Below are positions 52,489 through 60,740 of a stretch of DNA of 64,000 bases, piece by piece. The DNA is taken from NCBI RefSeq assembly GCF_027941915.1, contig NZ_CP116009.1:868001-932000 (forward strand). Direction: 5' to 3'. Under the pieces are notes generated by a model, which ran no database searches, had not been told where the DNA came from, and saw nothing but the letters and a program-made list of their open reading frames with translations. This DNA is from Ramlibacter tataouinensis. Its GTDB lineage: Bacteria > Pseudomonadota > Gammaproteobacteria > Burkholderiales > Burkholderiaceae_C. Numbering within the stretch: position 1 is the stretch's first letter; every line of letters starts with the position of its first letter. A program made the position numbers and the translations under genes.

Positions 52489-54074
52489 AGCAGGAACTAG
52501 ATCATCTCTACGCCAGGCTCGATGCAGATATCGAGGATCAGCCGCCTGTCGAAGTCGGAATCGACTGGCCCGAGCCTCGCGAAATCAAGAGCGAACTGCC
52601 GGTTGCGCCGCCGTTCCAGGCGACTGAGATGCTGCCCAGGCCGCTGGCCGAATTCGTGCTTGACGAAGCGACTCGGATGCCCTGCGCGCCCGACTACATC
52701 GGGGCGGCCCTCGTCGTCGCCCTCGGCGCAGTGATCGGCTCCAAATGTGCCTTGAAGCCCAAGCGCCGCGATGATTGGCTTGTGACGCCGAATCTTTACG
52801 GCGGCGTCGTGGGCGAGCCGTCGGCCAAAAAGACGCCCGCGGTGAGTACCGTGATGCGCTTCATCGACCGGCTGGAGAAAAGGGAGGCTCTGGCCCTGGT
52901 CGAACGCAAGAAGATCTACGAGGCCGAAAAAGCTGCCTACGAAGCCCACCAGGCGGCCATCAAGACGGAGATGAAGTCCGCCGCCAAGGGCGACAAGCAG
53001 GACAAGATGCTGACGGCAATGGCCGACTTTCAGAAGCTGGAGGAACCGCAGGAGCCCACGACGCGCCGATTCAAGACCAATGACGCGACAGCCGAGAAGA
53101 TCGCCGACCTGCTTGCGCACAATCCGGCCGGGCTGCTGGTCTACCGCGATGAACTTGTCGGGCTCTGGGCCAGCTGGGAGCGCGACGGCCGCGAGGGCGA
53201 CCGCGCGCTGTATCTAGAGGGCTGGAACGGGACCGGCAGCTTCAATGTTGATCGCATCGCCCGCGGCAGCGTGTTCGTTCCGAACGTGTGTTTGTCCGTG
53301 TTCGGCGGTATCCAGCCCGACATCCTGGAGCGGTACCTGCGCAAGGTCACCGGCAGCCTGGACAACGACGGCGCCATGCAGCGGTTTCAGGTCCTCGTTT
53401 TCCCGGATGCGCCGCGCTGGGAGTGGCGCGATCAGCCGCCGCATAAGGGTGCGCGCGAGGCTGTTCGCGACGCCTTCGAGCGACTTGCCTCGTTCGACCC
53501 GGTGCAGGACGGCGCTCGTCCCGCCGACGATTTCGTCAAGCTGCCGCACTTCAGCTTCGACGACCAGGCGCAGGACGTGTTCATCGCCTGGTGCGGCTGG
53601 CTTCACGAGCAGATCGAGAGCGAGCAGCACCCGCTGGTCGCGCAGCACCTGGGCAAGTACGAAAAGCTCTTCTGTGCGGTCGCCCTGGTTCTGCACCTGG
53701 CCGAGGGCAACATCGGGCCGATTGGCGCTTCATGCGCACAGCGCGCGGTGCGCTGGTGCGAGTACCTTGCTGGCCATGCGCGCCGGATCTACTCGCTGCT
53801 TGAAGCCGGCCGAGTGACCACCGCGCGCTCGATCTCCAGACGCATCCGGCAAGGCAAGCTGTCCGACTGGTTCACCGCGCGCGATGTCTACAAAAAAGGC
53901 TGGGGCGATGTGCGCTCCACGGCCGAAGCGGAAGTGGCGCTGGCCGTGCTGGAAGAGTTTGGGTGGGTGCGCTCCTTCGACATCAGTGAACAACCTGGTC
54001 GCCCCACAACCCGCTATCTGATCAACCCCAAGGTGAGGCCAACCGGCACCGCCGCTGCAAGCGGCGGAGACTGA
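52485..54074 (+). CDS. DUF3987 helicase/replication protein of the element
   Basis: The 529-residue protein begins at GTG 52485 (GTGA overlap). It has a P-loop-like GVVGEPSAKKTPAVSTVM near residue 110, in place of a classical GKS/T, then a charged coiled-coil insert (about 130-195, KKIYEAEKAAYEAHQAA), an acidic LLVYRDELVGLWASW resembling Walker B, and FNVDRIARGSVFVPN with SVFGGIQPDIL, all typical of DUF3987 proteins in phages and islands. It probably acts in element replication with the upstream zinc-finger protein. The C-terminal helix-turn-helix-like part ends RYLINPKVRPTG. Confidence 0.82.
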   Translation: MKQELDHLYARLDADIEDQPPVEVGIDWPEPREIKSELPVAPPFQATEMLPRPLAEFVLDEATRMPCAPDYIGAALVVALGAVIGSKCALKPKRRDDWLVTPNLYGGVVGEPSAKKTPAVSTVMRFIDRLEKREALALVERKKIYEAEKAAYEAHQAAIKTEMKSAAKGDKQDKMLTAMADFQKLEEPQEPTTRRFKTNDATAEKIADLLAHNPAGLLVYRDELVGLWASWERDGREGDRALYLEGWNGTGSFNVDRIARGSVFVPNVCLSVFGGIQPDILERYLRKVTGSLDNDGAMQRFQVLVFPDAPRWEWRDQPPHKGAREAVRDAFERLASFDPVQDGARPADDFVKLPHFSFDDQAQDVFIAWCGWLHEQIESEQHPLVAQHLGKYEKLFCAVALVLHLAEGNIGPIGASCAQRAVRWCEYLAGHARRIYSLLEAGRVTTARSISRRIRQGKLSDWFTARDVYKKGWGDVRSTAEAEVALAVLEEFGWVRSFDISEQPGRPTTRYLINPKVRPTGTAAASGGD

Positions 54075-54092
54075 AAGATGTGTCGGGTGAGG

Positions 54093-54160
54093 CCCCAAAA
54101 CCCCCATAACCGCAGCCGAGTGCCCGCACGTGGCGCGCGTGAGTTTCGGGGGTTTTGGGG
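54093..54160. repeat. 13-bp inverted repeat CCCCAAAACCCCC / GGGGGTTTTGGGG
   Basis: Perfect 13-base arms (54093-54105 and 54148-54160) lie 42 bases apart in the 154-base gap between the DUF3987 and terminase-like genes. Arms of A4/T4 flanked by G/C runs are unlike anything else in the window. Possible roles: origin or iteron-like replication site, packaging site for the adjacent TerS-like protein, or a long terminator stem. Confidence 0.6.
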
Positions 54161-54228
54161 GGCCGTCGACCAGCATTTTTAGAAAACTTTCAACCACCAG
54201 CGGCCGGTACGCCGAAAAGGAGAGCGCA

Positions 54229-54888
54229 ATGGTGATGCCCAAGAAGGATGTGGACTGGTACGCGGTAGAAGTGGCCTATCGGGCGGGCCGTTCATTTCGC
54301 ATGCTGGCCAAGGAGTTCGGCATCAGCAGCACGCGGATCAAGCAGGTAGCGGATTTCAACCGATGGGCGCGGGACCTGTCGGTTGTGATCACCGAAAAGA
54401 CAACGGCCAAACTGAACGCCGCCAACCTGAACATCAAACTGAACGGCAAAAGCGCCTGCGAGCGCGACGTCATAGAGGCGACCGCTCAAGCCCAGACCGA
54501 CGTGGTTCTCGCCCATCGCAACTCCATCCAGCGCGCAAGAAAACTGACCCTTGCACTTCTCGAGGACCTGGAGCTTGCGACTGTGCAGTGGAGGCGTGAC
54601 CGATTCTCAGGCGCGGAAGCCATCGCTCCTAGCCGAACTATTCCCGACAAGGAAAAGTCGATGGCGTCGCGCAGCGCCATCCTCAAGATGCTCGCTGACG
54701 CTCTCAAGACGCTTATCGGGTTAGAGCGCCAGGCATTCCAAATCCTGGATGGAAGTCCCGGCAAGCCAGAAGAGCCCGCGGCAAAGCAGGACGCGCTGGA
54801 AGGTCTGGACACGCTTGAGGCTGCCTGGGCTCGGGTCCTGGGGCGCCCTCCCCAAGCCTCCACTACCACTTCAATAAAGGGGAGCTAA
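54229..54888 (+). CDS. phage terminase small subunit-like protein
   Basis: The 219-residue protein starts at ATG 54229 behind AGGAG. The N-terminal 45 residues form a helix-turn-helix, YRAGRSFRMLAKEFGISSTR, then IKQVADFNRWARDLSVVIT, much like small terminase subunits and related phage DNA-recognition proteins. Helical segments follow (RNSIQRARKLTLALLEDLEL and SRSAILKMLADALKTLIGLE), which could oligomerise. No large terminase is present. A TerS-like protein in an int-primase-rep module is what redirects packaging in phage satellites, but this role is inference from pattern and context. Confidence 0.65.
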   Translation: MVMPKKDVDWYAVEVAYRAGRSFRMLAKEFGISSTRIKQVADFNRWARDLSVVITEKTTAKLNAANLNIKLNGKSACERDVIEATAQAQTDVVLAHRNSIQRARKLTLALLEDLELATVQWRRDRFSGAEAIAPSRTIPDKEKSMASRSAILKMLADALKTLIGLERQAFQILDGSPGKPEEPAAKQDALEGLDTLEAAWARVLGRPPQASTTTSIKGS

Positions 54889-54955
54889 GCGCGCTTGCAA
54901 CCCGAAGTCGTCGACGATGACGCCGTCTTTGCGTACCTGTGGGCAGGGCAACCCC

Positions 54956-54975
54956 CGGATTTTGAATCCGTGGGT
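54956..54975 (+). other. tRNA anticodon-arm-like palindrome, candidate distal att remnant
   Basis: CGGATTTTGAATCCGTGGGT matches the tRNA-Lys anticodon arm (50328-50347) at 16 of 20 positions without gaps and folds as CGGATT/AATCCG. It lies 68 bases after the last element gene, just before broken chromosomal genes. A true attR should continue with the tRNA 3' half, which it does not, so it is only a candidate. The rest of 54889-55068 shows nothing else. Confidence 0.3.
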
Positions 54976-55068
54976 GTTATGCGTCTGCGTCAGCGCGCAA
55001 TATTCGGGGGATCGTCCTGCGCTCCGTCCCTTTTGACGCACGTAGCGACGGGCCCTGCCGCCAGCCGC

Positions 55069-55706
55069 TCAAGCATTGCCGGTTGCCAGCTTCGCGCACG
55101 CGGCGCGCATGAACTCGATGAACGCCCGCGTGTGAGGGCTCATGTATCGCCGGTGCTGCACCACGGCGTAGATTGCGCTGGCATTGGCTCGATAGGGCCG
55201 CAAAACCTCCACCAGGCGGCCCAAGCGCAGGTCTTCGGCCACGTGGAAAGCGTAGAAGCCGCCGAGGCCGAGTCCCTGGACGCAGTAGGCCCGTAGCGCG
55301 TCGCCGTTGTTCGACGCGAATACTTTGCGGACGGGGTACTTGCGCACCGTCCGCCCGGCCAAGAACGGCCATTCCTCGGCGAAAGGCGACCCGTGTCCGA
55401 CCAGCCCCGCGTGCCGGCGCAGGTCCGCAGGAGTGCCCGGGATGCCATGGCGCTCCAGGTATGCTGGTGACGCACAGACGACGCAAGTGTGGTCGGCCAA
55501 TTTCACGGCGGGCTGCTTCTTCCGGTGGATCTCGTCCAAACTGATGTGCACGTCGATGCCTTCGCGAATCAGGTCCACCGGGCCGGCACTCACCCGCAGA
55601 TCGACCAGTAGCCCGGGGTGCAGCTCGCGCAGCAAAACGCTGGAGGTGAAGGAGGGAGATGCCAGGACCCGCAGATCCCCTTCCAGTTGCGCGGGGGCTG
55701 GTTCGC
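55069..55706 (-). pseudogene. LysR-family regulator, C-terminal fragment without HTH
   Basis: About 210 residues of a LysR effector-binding domain are readable: QLEGDLRVLASPSFTSS, LLVDLRVSAGPVDLIREGID, VCASPAYLERHGIPGTPADL, LGLGGFYAFHVAEDLRLGRL and YMSPHTRAFIEFMRAACAKL. The N-terminal DNA-binding half is missing. Upstream of about 55706 the frame turns into antisense of an HMG-CoA lyase remnant. A short deletion is also likely after SPSF, because the usual 'L.P.LPRFL' spacing is absent. It should not bind DNA. Confidence 0.7.
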
Positions 55707-55721
55707 TCCCTGCCGGCCTGC

Positions 55722-56205
55722 CTGTCACGCTGGCGATCTCGACGGCATTCGGCTTTCCGTTCGAGGGCGAGGTTCGCCCTTCCGGGGTCTGCAGCCTCAT
55801 CGATGCCTTCATGGACGCAGGGGTAATGCGCTTCACCCTCTGCGACACGACCGGCATGGCAAATCCGGTCCAGGTGCGCACCATGGTCGAGGACTTGCAG
55901 CGGCGCAGCACCGTGGTGCACTGGTGCCTGCATTTCGCACGTTACGCGCGGGATGGCGCTGGCCAACATGCTCGCCGCGGTGGAATCCGGCATCGATCGA
56001 TTTGAGGGCTCCGTGGGTGGGCTGGGCGGTTGCCCGTACGCACCGAGCGCCAGCGGCAACGTGGCCACTGAAGATGCGCTGCACATGTTCGAGGCCCTCG
56101 GCTACGACACGGGGGTGGACCTGGCACGCGTACTTGCCGTAGCCCGAGGGCTGGCCGACGTCGTCGGGCACGCTGGACATGGCCACGTCTGCAAGGCGGG
56201 CCTGA
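55722..56205 (+). pseudogene. HMG-CoA lyase-like remnant, C-terminal half with frameshift
   Basis: ISTAFGFPFEGEVRPSGVC, then AGVMRFTLCDTTGMANPVQV in one frame, and MALANMLAAVESGIDRFEGS with VGGLGGCPYAPSASGNVATE in another, together give the C-terminal half of a hydroxymethylglutaryl-CoA lyase (leucine catabolism). The join near 55935-55950 carries one extra base: CATTTC is followed by seven bases before ACGCGCGGGATG. The N-terminal half is missing at the junction with the LysR fragment. Bases 56206-56386 hold nothing recognisable. Confidence 0.75.
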
Positions 56206-56386
56206 CCGCGCCATGGTCACTTTGTTTTACCGCTAGTCAGCATCTGCGCGTGCCGAAGGCTGCTTTTCGACCAAAGCGGCCATCCTCAAGCCGCAACCGA
56301 CCAACGGGAAAACCGCCGCGGTACGTGGCTTCATCCTCCAGAACTCAGCGCAGCAGGCAGCAGCATCGAATGCCTAAGTCCTCCCC

Positions 56387-56989
56387 TTACGGATCTGCTC
56401 CGGTGCATTGTCGGATTCCGTCTAGGAAAAGCGTGTTGATCTGAATGTCAAAATCACTCGCCATGGCGGGCCCGCGCTGCGAGTTCCAGCAACTGCTCAT
56501 CATGCCCAGCAGCAGAAGCGAGTAGAACTCAGTTCGCAATGCATATGCCTGCAGTCCAGGCTTGATTTCAGCGAGAAGACCTCCGAGAAAAGTCGTGATC
56601 TCGTTCCTAAGAAGTCGGCAGACTTCTCGCGATGCAGCATCAAGTCGCTTGGATTCACGCAAGAGAATTAGATGCTCATCACGGAAAGCCGCTGCGCAGC
56701 GAGCATAGGCGTCTACGTAAAGCGTCAATCGCTCCTCGGCAGGCAACGTCATTGTCTTAATGCGCTCGAGTTCCCTTTCCTGGCGGCGCGCGTACGCTAG
56801 CACCGCTACCTTGAGGATGTCTTCTTTGCTGCTGAAGTAGTAGAAAAGCCGGGACTTCGATGCTCTGCATGCGCGCGCTACATCCATCATCGTCGTATCA
56901 GTGAAGCCCTTGCGCGCGAACAATGCCACGGCCTCCTTCACTATATTTCGCTTCTTTTCCTCATAACCAAACACTCTTCCGCGAACCAT
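56387..56989 (-). CDS. TetR/AcrR family regulator
   Basis: The 200-residue protein has a TetR helix-turn-helix in residues about 10-55: IVKEAVALFARKGFTDTTMM, then DVARACRASKSRLFYYFSSK. A helical ligand domain follows (TLYVDAYARCAAAFRDEHLI and TEFYSLLLLGMMSSCWNS). Local base composition is clearly less GC-rich than the backbone, and codons often end in A or T. It may regulate the leftward EamA/acyl-CoA ligase/ABC genes, which is inference from position. Confidence 0.87.
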   Translation of the reverse strand: MVRGRVFGYEEKKRNIVKEAVALFARKGFTDTTMMDVARACRASKSRLFYYFSSKEDILKVAVLAYARRQERELERIKTMTLPAEERLTLYVDAYARCAAAFRDEHLILLRESKRLDAASREVCRLLRNEITTFLGGLLAEIKPGLQAYALRTEFYSLLLLGMMSSCWNSQRGPAMASDFDIQINTLFLDGIRQCTGADP

Positions 56990-57177
56990 GCAAGCGCTCC
57001 TGTTACTGGGTCGTCCTGGCCGCCTTCCTCCAAATCTCCTAGTACGCCAACTTCATAACAAACTCGATAGCACTGGAGCAGGCGATCAACGGTGAGGAGG
57101 CCCAATTCCCTGTTGATTACCTCGGCTAGATCGGGATGCAGCCGCAATCCGGAGAACGCCGCCAGCGCGCACCGAAG

Positions 57178-58023
57178 TCAATGCTTAAACGTCAGTGCGA
57201 TGCCGCCTAGGATCAGCAATCCGCCGAACACTTGGTTGACCACAAGGTTTTCCTGCAGGAAAAGAATTCCGGCCACTGCCGTAATCAACGGGACGCTAAG
57301 CTGCACGGTGGACGCCTGGATGGCTCGCAAGCGCGGCGTCACCGAATACCACACCACATAACCCGCTCCCGAGGTTAAAGCGCCTGAGGCGGTAGCTAGT
57401 GCAAGACCCAGGGGATCCCATTGCCACTGCCTAACTACCATCGGTAGCAACGTGGCCGACAAGGCTGCGGCGCGAATGAAGTTGCCTCTGGTCAAGGCTT
57501 TGGCGTGTGTCGACTGCCGGCCTAGAATGCTGTACACGCCCCAGGCCACGCCGGCTGCCGCCATTAGCACCTGGGCCCAGAGGCCGCCGTAGTTCGCTCC
57601 GCCTTGCGCGAACAAAAGCACATAGAAACCAGCGAGTGCGGCCGAAAGGCCCGCCACATGGCTGCCGGTGACGCGGTCGCCCGCTACTAACCCGCAAAGC
57701 ACCATTGTGAGCTGCACGACTCCAAACAGCAGCAATGCGCCGACTGCGGCTGAGAGCTGCACATACGCGAACGAGAAAGCGGCAGCGTAAGCGAACAGAG
57801 CGATCGCACTACGCCAGTTGCCATCCTGGCCTGTAACGCCGCAGGGCCGCACCAGCAACGCCAGCGCCGCTGCGCCGGACACTAGACGGACAACCGCGAA
57901 CGAAGCAGGATCGATTGCCGTTTCCCGTAAGGCCCAGCGACAAAGCAGGGAATTGCCCGCGAAGGCAAGCATGGCGGCCATCGTGAGAAGGCTCAGGCGT
58001 GCGGAGCTCAAACCAATCCACAT
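57178..58023 (-). CDS. EamA/DMT-family transporter
   Basis: The 281-residue membrane protein has about ten transmembrane segments in two EamA repeats. FAGNSLLCRWALRETAIDPA opens repeat one, LYSILGRQ-like GVYSILGRQSTHAKALTRGN joins the repeats, and VPLITAVAGILFLQENLVVN with QVFGGLLILGGIALTF closes repeat two. It probably exports small metabolites. ATG 58023. Bases 56990-57177 between the TetR gene and this one, and 58024-58210 after it, hold no convincing gene. Confidence 0.88.
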   Translation of the reverse strand: MWIGLSSARLSLLTMAAMLAFAGNSLLCRWALRETAIDPASFAVVRLVSGAAALALLVRPCGVTGQDGNWRSAIALFAYAAAFSFAYVQLSAAVGALLLFGVVQLTMVLCGLVAGDRVTGSHVAGLSAALAGFYVLLFAQGGANYGGLWAQVLMAAAGVAWGVYSILGRQSTHAKALTRGNFIRAAALSATLLPMVVRQWQWDPLGLALATASGALTSGAGYVVWYSVTPRLRAIQASTVQLSVPLITAVAGILFLQENLVVNQVFGGLLILGGIALTFKH

Positions 58024-58210
58024 TCGATGGGCTGCTTATGGATCTCGCCGTGATTGCTCTTCGAGAGCGCTTCGAAGAACCGGACTTCAAACGACATGAA
58101 TGCGGGGGAGTGGGCGATCTCGCCCGCCCATCACTTGCCGGCGTTCCGAAAAGGGCTATCCGCGCGAACAGCCGCTCAAGTGCCAAACGGAATGGAACAG
58201 CCGCATCCGT

Positions 58211-59830
58211 TCATGATCCGGCGATCTGGGCATTCCGACCTTCCCAGTACGGCTGTCGCAGCTCATTGCGCAGGATTTTTCCCAGCGCATTCCTAGGTAA
58301 CTCATCTAGGAAGACGACTGCCGTTGCCTTCTTGACCGCGCCCAATTGTTCGCGAGTCAGGGCAATCAACTCTTCCTCAGACGCCGAGCCCTCCGGCTCG
58401 AGAACGACGGCTGCCATGGGGGTCTCTCCCCACCGTGGGTGCGGCACGCCGAAAACGCAGACTTCGCGAACCGCCGGATGTCTTTCGATGACTACTTCGA
58501 GCTCAGCTGGCCAAATGTTGTAGCCGCCGGAGATGATCAGGTCATTCTTGCGGTTGACCAGAAAAATGTACCCGTCCTCATCGACATATCCGACGTCACC
58601 GCTGAGCAAGGCGCCGTCAGGAGTGAGTTTGCGGGCCAGTCCCTCGGGGTCGTTCCAATAACCACTCATCATTCCTTGGGCACGGACGGCGAGCTCGCCG
58701 ACCTGGCCCGGCGGTAGTGGCTCGCCGTTGCCGTCGACAGCGACGACCTGTGTATTCGGTGTGGACTTACCGACGGAACGTAGTCGTTTCCCGCCTGCAG
58801 CATGGTCCTCGGGAGTCAGTACCGAAACGGGCCAGGCCTCGCTCTGGGCGTACGCTTGGAAGAGGGCATGCCCGAAACAGGAGATCGCGGCTTTGAGCGT
58901 GGCCTCGCTGATCGGGGCCGCCCCGTAGTGGATGGCGCGCAGGCTGGAAAGGTCGAATTTTTCGATCAGTGGCGAGTTCACGAGATCGGCAATCATTGTC
59001 GGCACCATCACGGAGAACGTCGCGTGGTGTTCCTCGATGAGGCGCAGAGTTCGCGCAGCGTCGAACGAATCCGTCAGAACGATTTTGGCTCCTGCTCGAA
59101 GCATCGACCAAAACGGGATGATTGATGCGTGGGTTAGCTGGCCCACCACGAGGTACGTGTCCTCCGGGCTGAGGGTCGGAAAAGCCCGTTCGAACTCCAG
59201 GCAGGCGCATATCCACCGTTTGACCGTGTGATAGATGCCCTTTGGGCGCCCCGTCGTGCCGCCGGAGAAGCGAACGATGTGGGTATGGTCGACATCGAGT
59301 TGGGGCGGGACGCTGAGCGGTTCGGCATCGGCAACGAGTGCTTCGTAGTCGAATTTGGCGGCTTCCTGGTACTGCCCTCGAACCGCGCGCCACACGATGA
59401 TCCACTTGAGCTCCGGGCAGGCCCGATGGATCCGTTCCAGGACCGCAAGATGACGCTCGTGCACGATGAGTGCGCGGATGCCGACGAAGTTGGCCAGGTA
59501 GGCGTTCGTTTCAATGGACTCGTGGGCGTAGAGGCTGACTCGGACGAACCCGGCGAGTGCGAGGCCGACAATCTGTTCAGGGCTCGCGATGGTATTTTCG
59601 CCGAGCGTCCCGACAGCGTCGCCGGGCCTCAATCCGAGGCCAGCCAAGGCGCCCGCAAGACGCAGCGACCGGTCGAGTAGCACTGAGTAGGTAAGCGACT
59701 CATCGCCGCTGATCACCGCAGTGCGGTGTCCATTCGCACGAGCCGTGGCGTGCATGATCTCCCAGAAGTTGGCCGGCTCGGATCCGACCGCTGGCGTGAC
59801 CAGCGGCAAGGCACTCTTTTCAACGGTCAC
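58211..59830 (-). CDS. AMP-dependent acyl-CoA synthetase/ligase
   Basis: The roughly 539-residue enzyme activates a carboxylate as acyl-adenylate and then CoA thioester. Motifs in order: RFSGGTTGRPKGIYHTVK (P-loop-like), HYGAAPISEATL, QAYAQSEAWPVSVLTPEDH, SGDVGYVDEDGYIFLVNRKN and DLIISGGYNIWPAELE, then the catalytic Lys in LPRNALGKILRNEL. GTG 59830 has AGAGG eight bases upstream and overlaps the crotonase stop by 11 bases; ATG 59857 (nine residues longer) is the alternative. Substrate unknown; with the crotonase and ABC importer it suggests an imported acid. Confidence 0.88.
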   Translation of the reverse strand: MTVEKSALPLVTPAVGSEPANFWEIMHATARANGHRTAVISGDESLTYSVLLDRSLRLAGALAGLGLRPGDAVGTLGENTIASPEQIVGLALAGFVRVSLYAHESIETNAYLANFVGIRALIVHERHLAVLERIHRACPELKWIIVWRAVRGQYQEAAKFDYEALVADAEPLSVPPQLDVDHTHIVRFSGGTTGRPKGIYHTVKRWICACLEFERAFPTLSPEDTYLVVGQLTHASIIPFWSMLRAGAKIVLTDSFDAARTLRLIEEHHATFSVMVPTMIADLVNSPLIEKFDLSSLRAIHYGAAPISEATLKAAISCFGHALFQAYAQSEAWPVSVLTPEDHAAGGKRLRSVGKSTPNTQVVAVDGNGEPLPPGQVGELAVRAQGMMSGYWNDPEGLARKLTPDGALLSGDVGYVDEDGYIFLVNRKNDLIISGGYNIWPAELEVVIERHPAVREVCVFGVPHPRWGETPMAAVVLEPEGSASEEELIALTREQLGAVKKATAVVFLDELPRNALGKILRNELRQPYWEGRNAQIAGS

Positions 59831-60662
59831 GTCGGAACCTCTTCTGGTACTGGGCATTTGCTTGCTGGCACTCGTCGTCGAACGAAGCGAGCATCATCAA
59901 CGGCAGGTCTGTTCCACCCGTAGGCAGTAGCGCCTGTTCGCTCTGGCGGAGTGCTTTGGCAGTTCCCCAGATAAGGAGCCGAGGGCGCTGCGCCAATTGG
60001 GCGACGACCCCCTCGACCAGCTCGGTCAGTTCGACCTCGGTCTCCAGCACGGCGGTGATCATTCCCGCGGATTTGGCTTCGTGCGCTGGAACCTGCCGAC
60101 ACGTATAGACCATGTCGGCTGCGAGAGTAGGCCCAACGGCTCGAACAAGCTGCGGAATGGCGTTCATCGAATACGGATATCCGAGGTCGAGTTCGGGAAC
60201 CGTGAACCGCGTCGTCGCTGTTGCGTACCGCAGGTCGCACATTAAGGCGAGTGCGAGCCCGCCGCCCGCGCACGGCCCTGCGATCTGCGCAACCTTGGCG
60301 ACGGGAAGGCTTTCGAGATCGAGCAGAACTTGACGGAGCGCGTCCTTGGAAACGAGTTCTGCTTGGATGCCATCGCCTGAGAGCAGTTCGCCCGAGAGAT
60401 CCATGCCGGCACAGAACCCCCGGCCCGCCCCGCTGATCACAACCACTCGAATCGTCGGCGTGCGGCGTACGAAATCGATGGTGGCCTGGAGCTCGGCGAA
60501 CATCTGGACGGTCAGTGCGTTCAATCGCTGTGGACGGTTCAGAAGCACTCGTACGACGGAGTCAGTCGCGGTGACCTGGATGTGCTCCGTCGTGGTGAGC
60601 TCGGGCGGTAGAGTCTGTCGTCTTGTCATGGTGGCAGGTGGAGATGAGATTTCCGTCGTCAT
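59820..60662 (-). CDS. enoyl-CoA hydratase/isomerase family protein
   Basis: The 280-residue crotonase has RGFCAGMDLSGELLSGDG and AGPCAGGGLALALMCDLRYA; the usual Glu after GGG is Ala. The second glutamate, in VPELDLGYPYSMNAIPQL, is kept. One of two hydratase acids is thus missing, so isomerase, hydrolase or other crotonase chemistry is possible. ATG 60662 gives a 30-residue Thr/Pro-rich head; ATG 60629 would remove part of it. It is followed with overlap by the ligase gene. Confidence 0.85.
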   Translation of the reverse strand: MTTEISSPPATMTRRQTLPPELTTTEHIQVTATDSVVRVLLNRPQRLNALTVQMFAELQATIDFVRRTPTIRVVVISGAGRGFCAGMDLSGELLSGDGIQAELVSKDALRQVLLDLESLPVAKVAQIAGPCAGGGLALALMCDLRYATATTRFTVPELDLGYPYSMNAIPQLVRAVGPTLAADMVYTCRQVPAHEAKSAGMITAVLETEVELTELVEGVVAQLAQRPRLLIWGTAKALRQSEQALLPTGGTDLPLMMLASFDDECQQANAQYQKRFRRDR

Positions 60663-60740
60663 GCAGTGGTTGCTATCGAGGTTATAGACAGGAAGTTGAT
60701 GCGAGCGGTCCAGGATGAAGGCGCGCCACGGCGCCCGCGA

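Larger units (their letters stand above)
50377..54978 (+). mobile_element. integrative element module at tRNA-Lys: int, excisionase-like, primase, DUF3987, terminase-small-like
   Basis: Five rightward genes follow tRNA-Lys with the gene types of a phage satellite: integrase, small DNA-binding protein, primase-type zinc finger, helicase-like DUF3987 and a terminase small subunit-like protein. No structural or lysis genes are present. The left end is set by the tRNA. The right end is uncertain; it was put at a tRNA-anticodon-like palindrome (54956-54975), after which broken genes begin. The module could instead be the head of a larger island reaching past 64000. Confidence 0.6.

Noticed and set aside
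50301..54975. Clean tRNA-Lys 3'-end duplication as direct-repeat att site
   Set aside because: I looked for the T-arm/acceptor 3' sequence of tRNA-Lys (TTCGAATCCTTCAGGACCCA) downstream within the window and did not find a copy; the true right end may lie beyond 64000.
54895..55296. Open frame after the terminase-like gene
   Set aside because: It would need a TTG start, overlaps the LysR fragment antisense, and has no family-like sequence beyond its first 30 residues.
56941..57147. 68-residue frame between the TetR and EamA genes
   Set aside because: It overlaps the TetR N-terminus by 49 bases, has no ribosome site, and shows no domain pattern.
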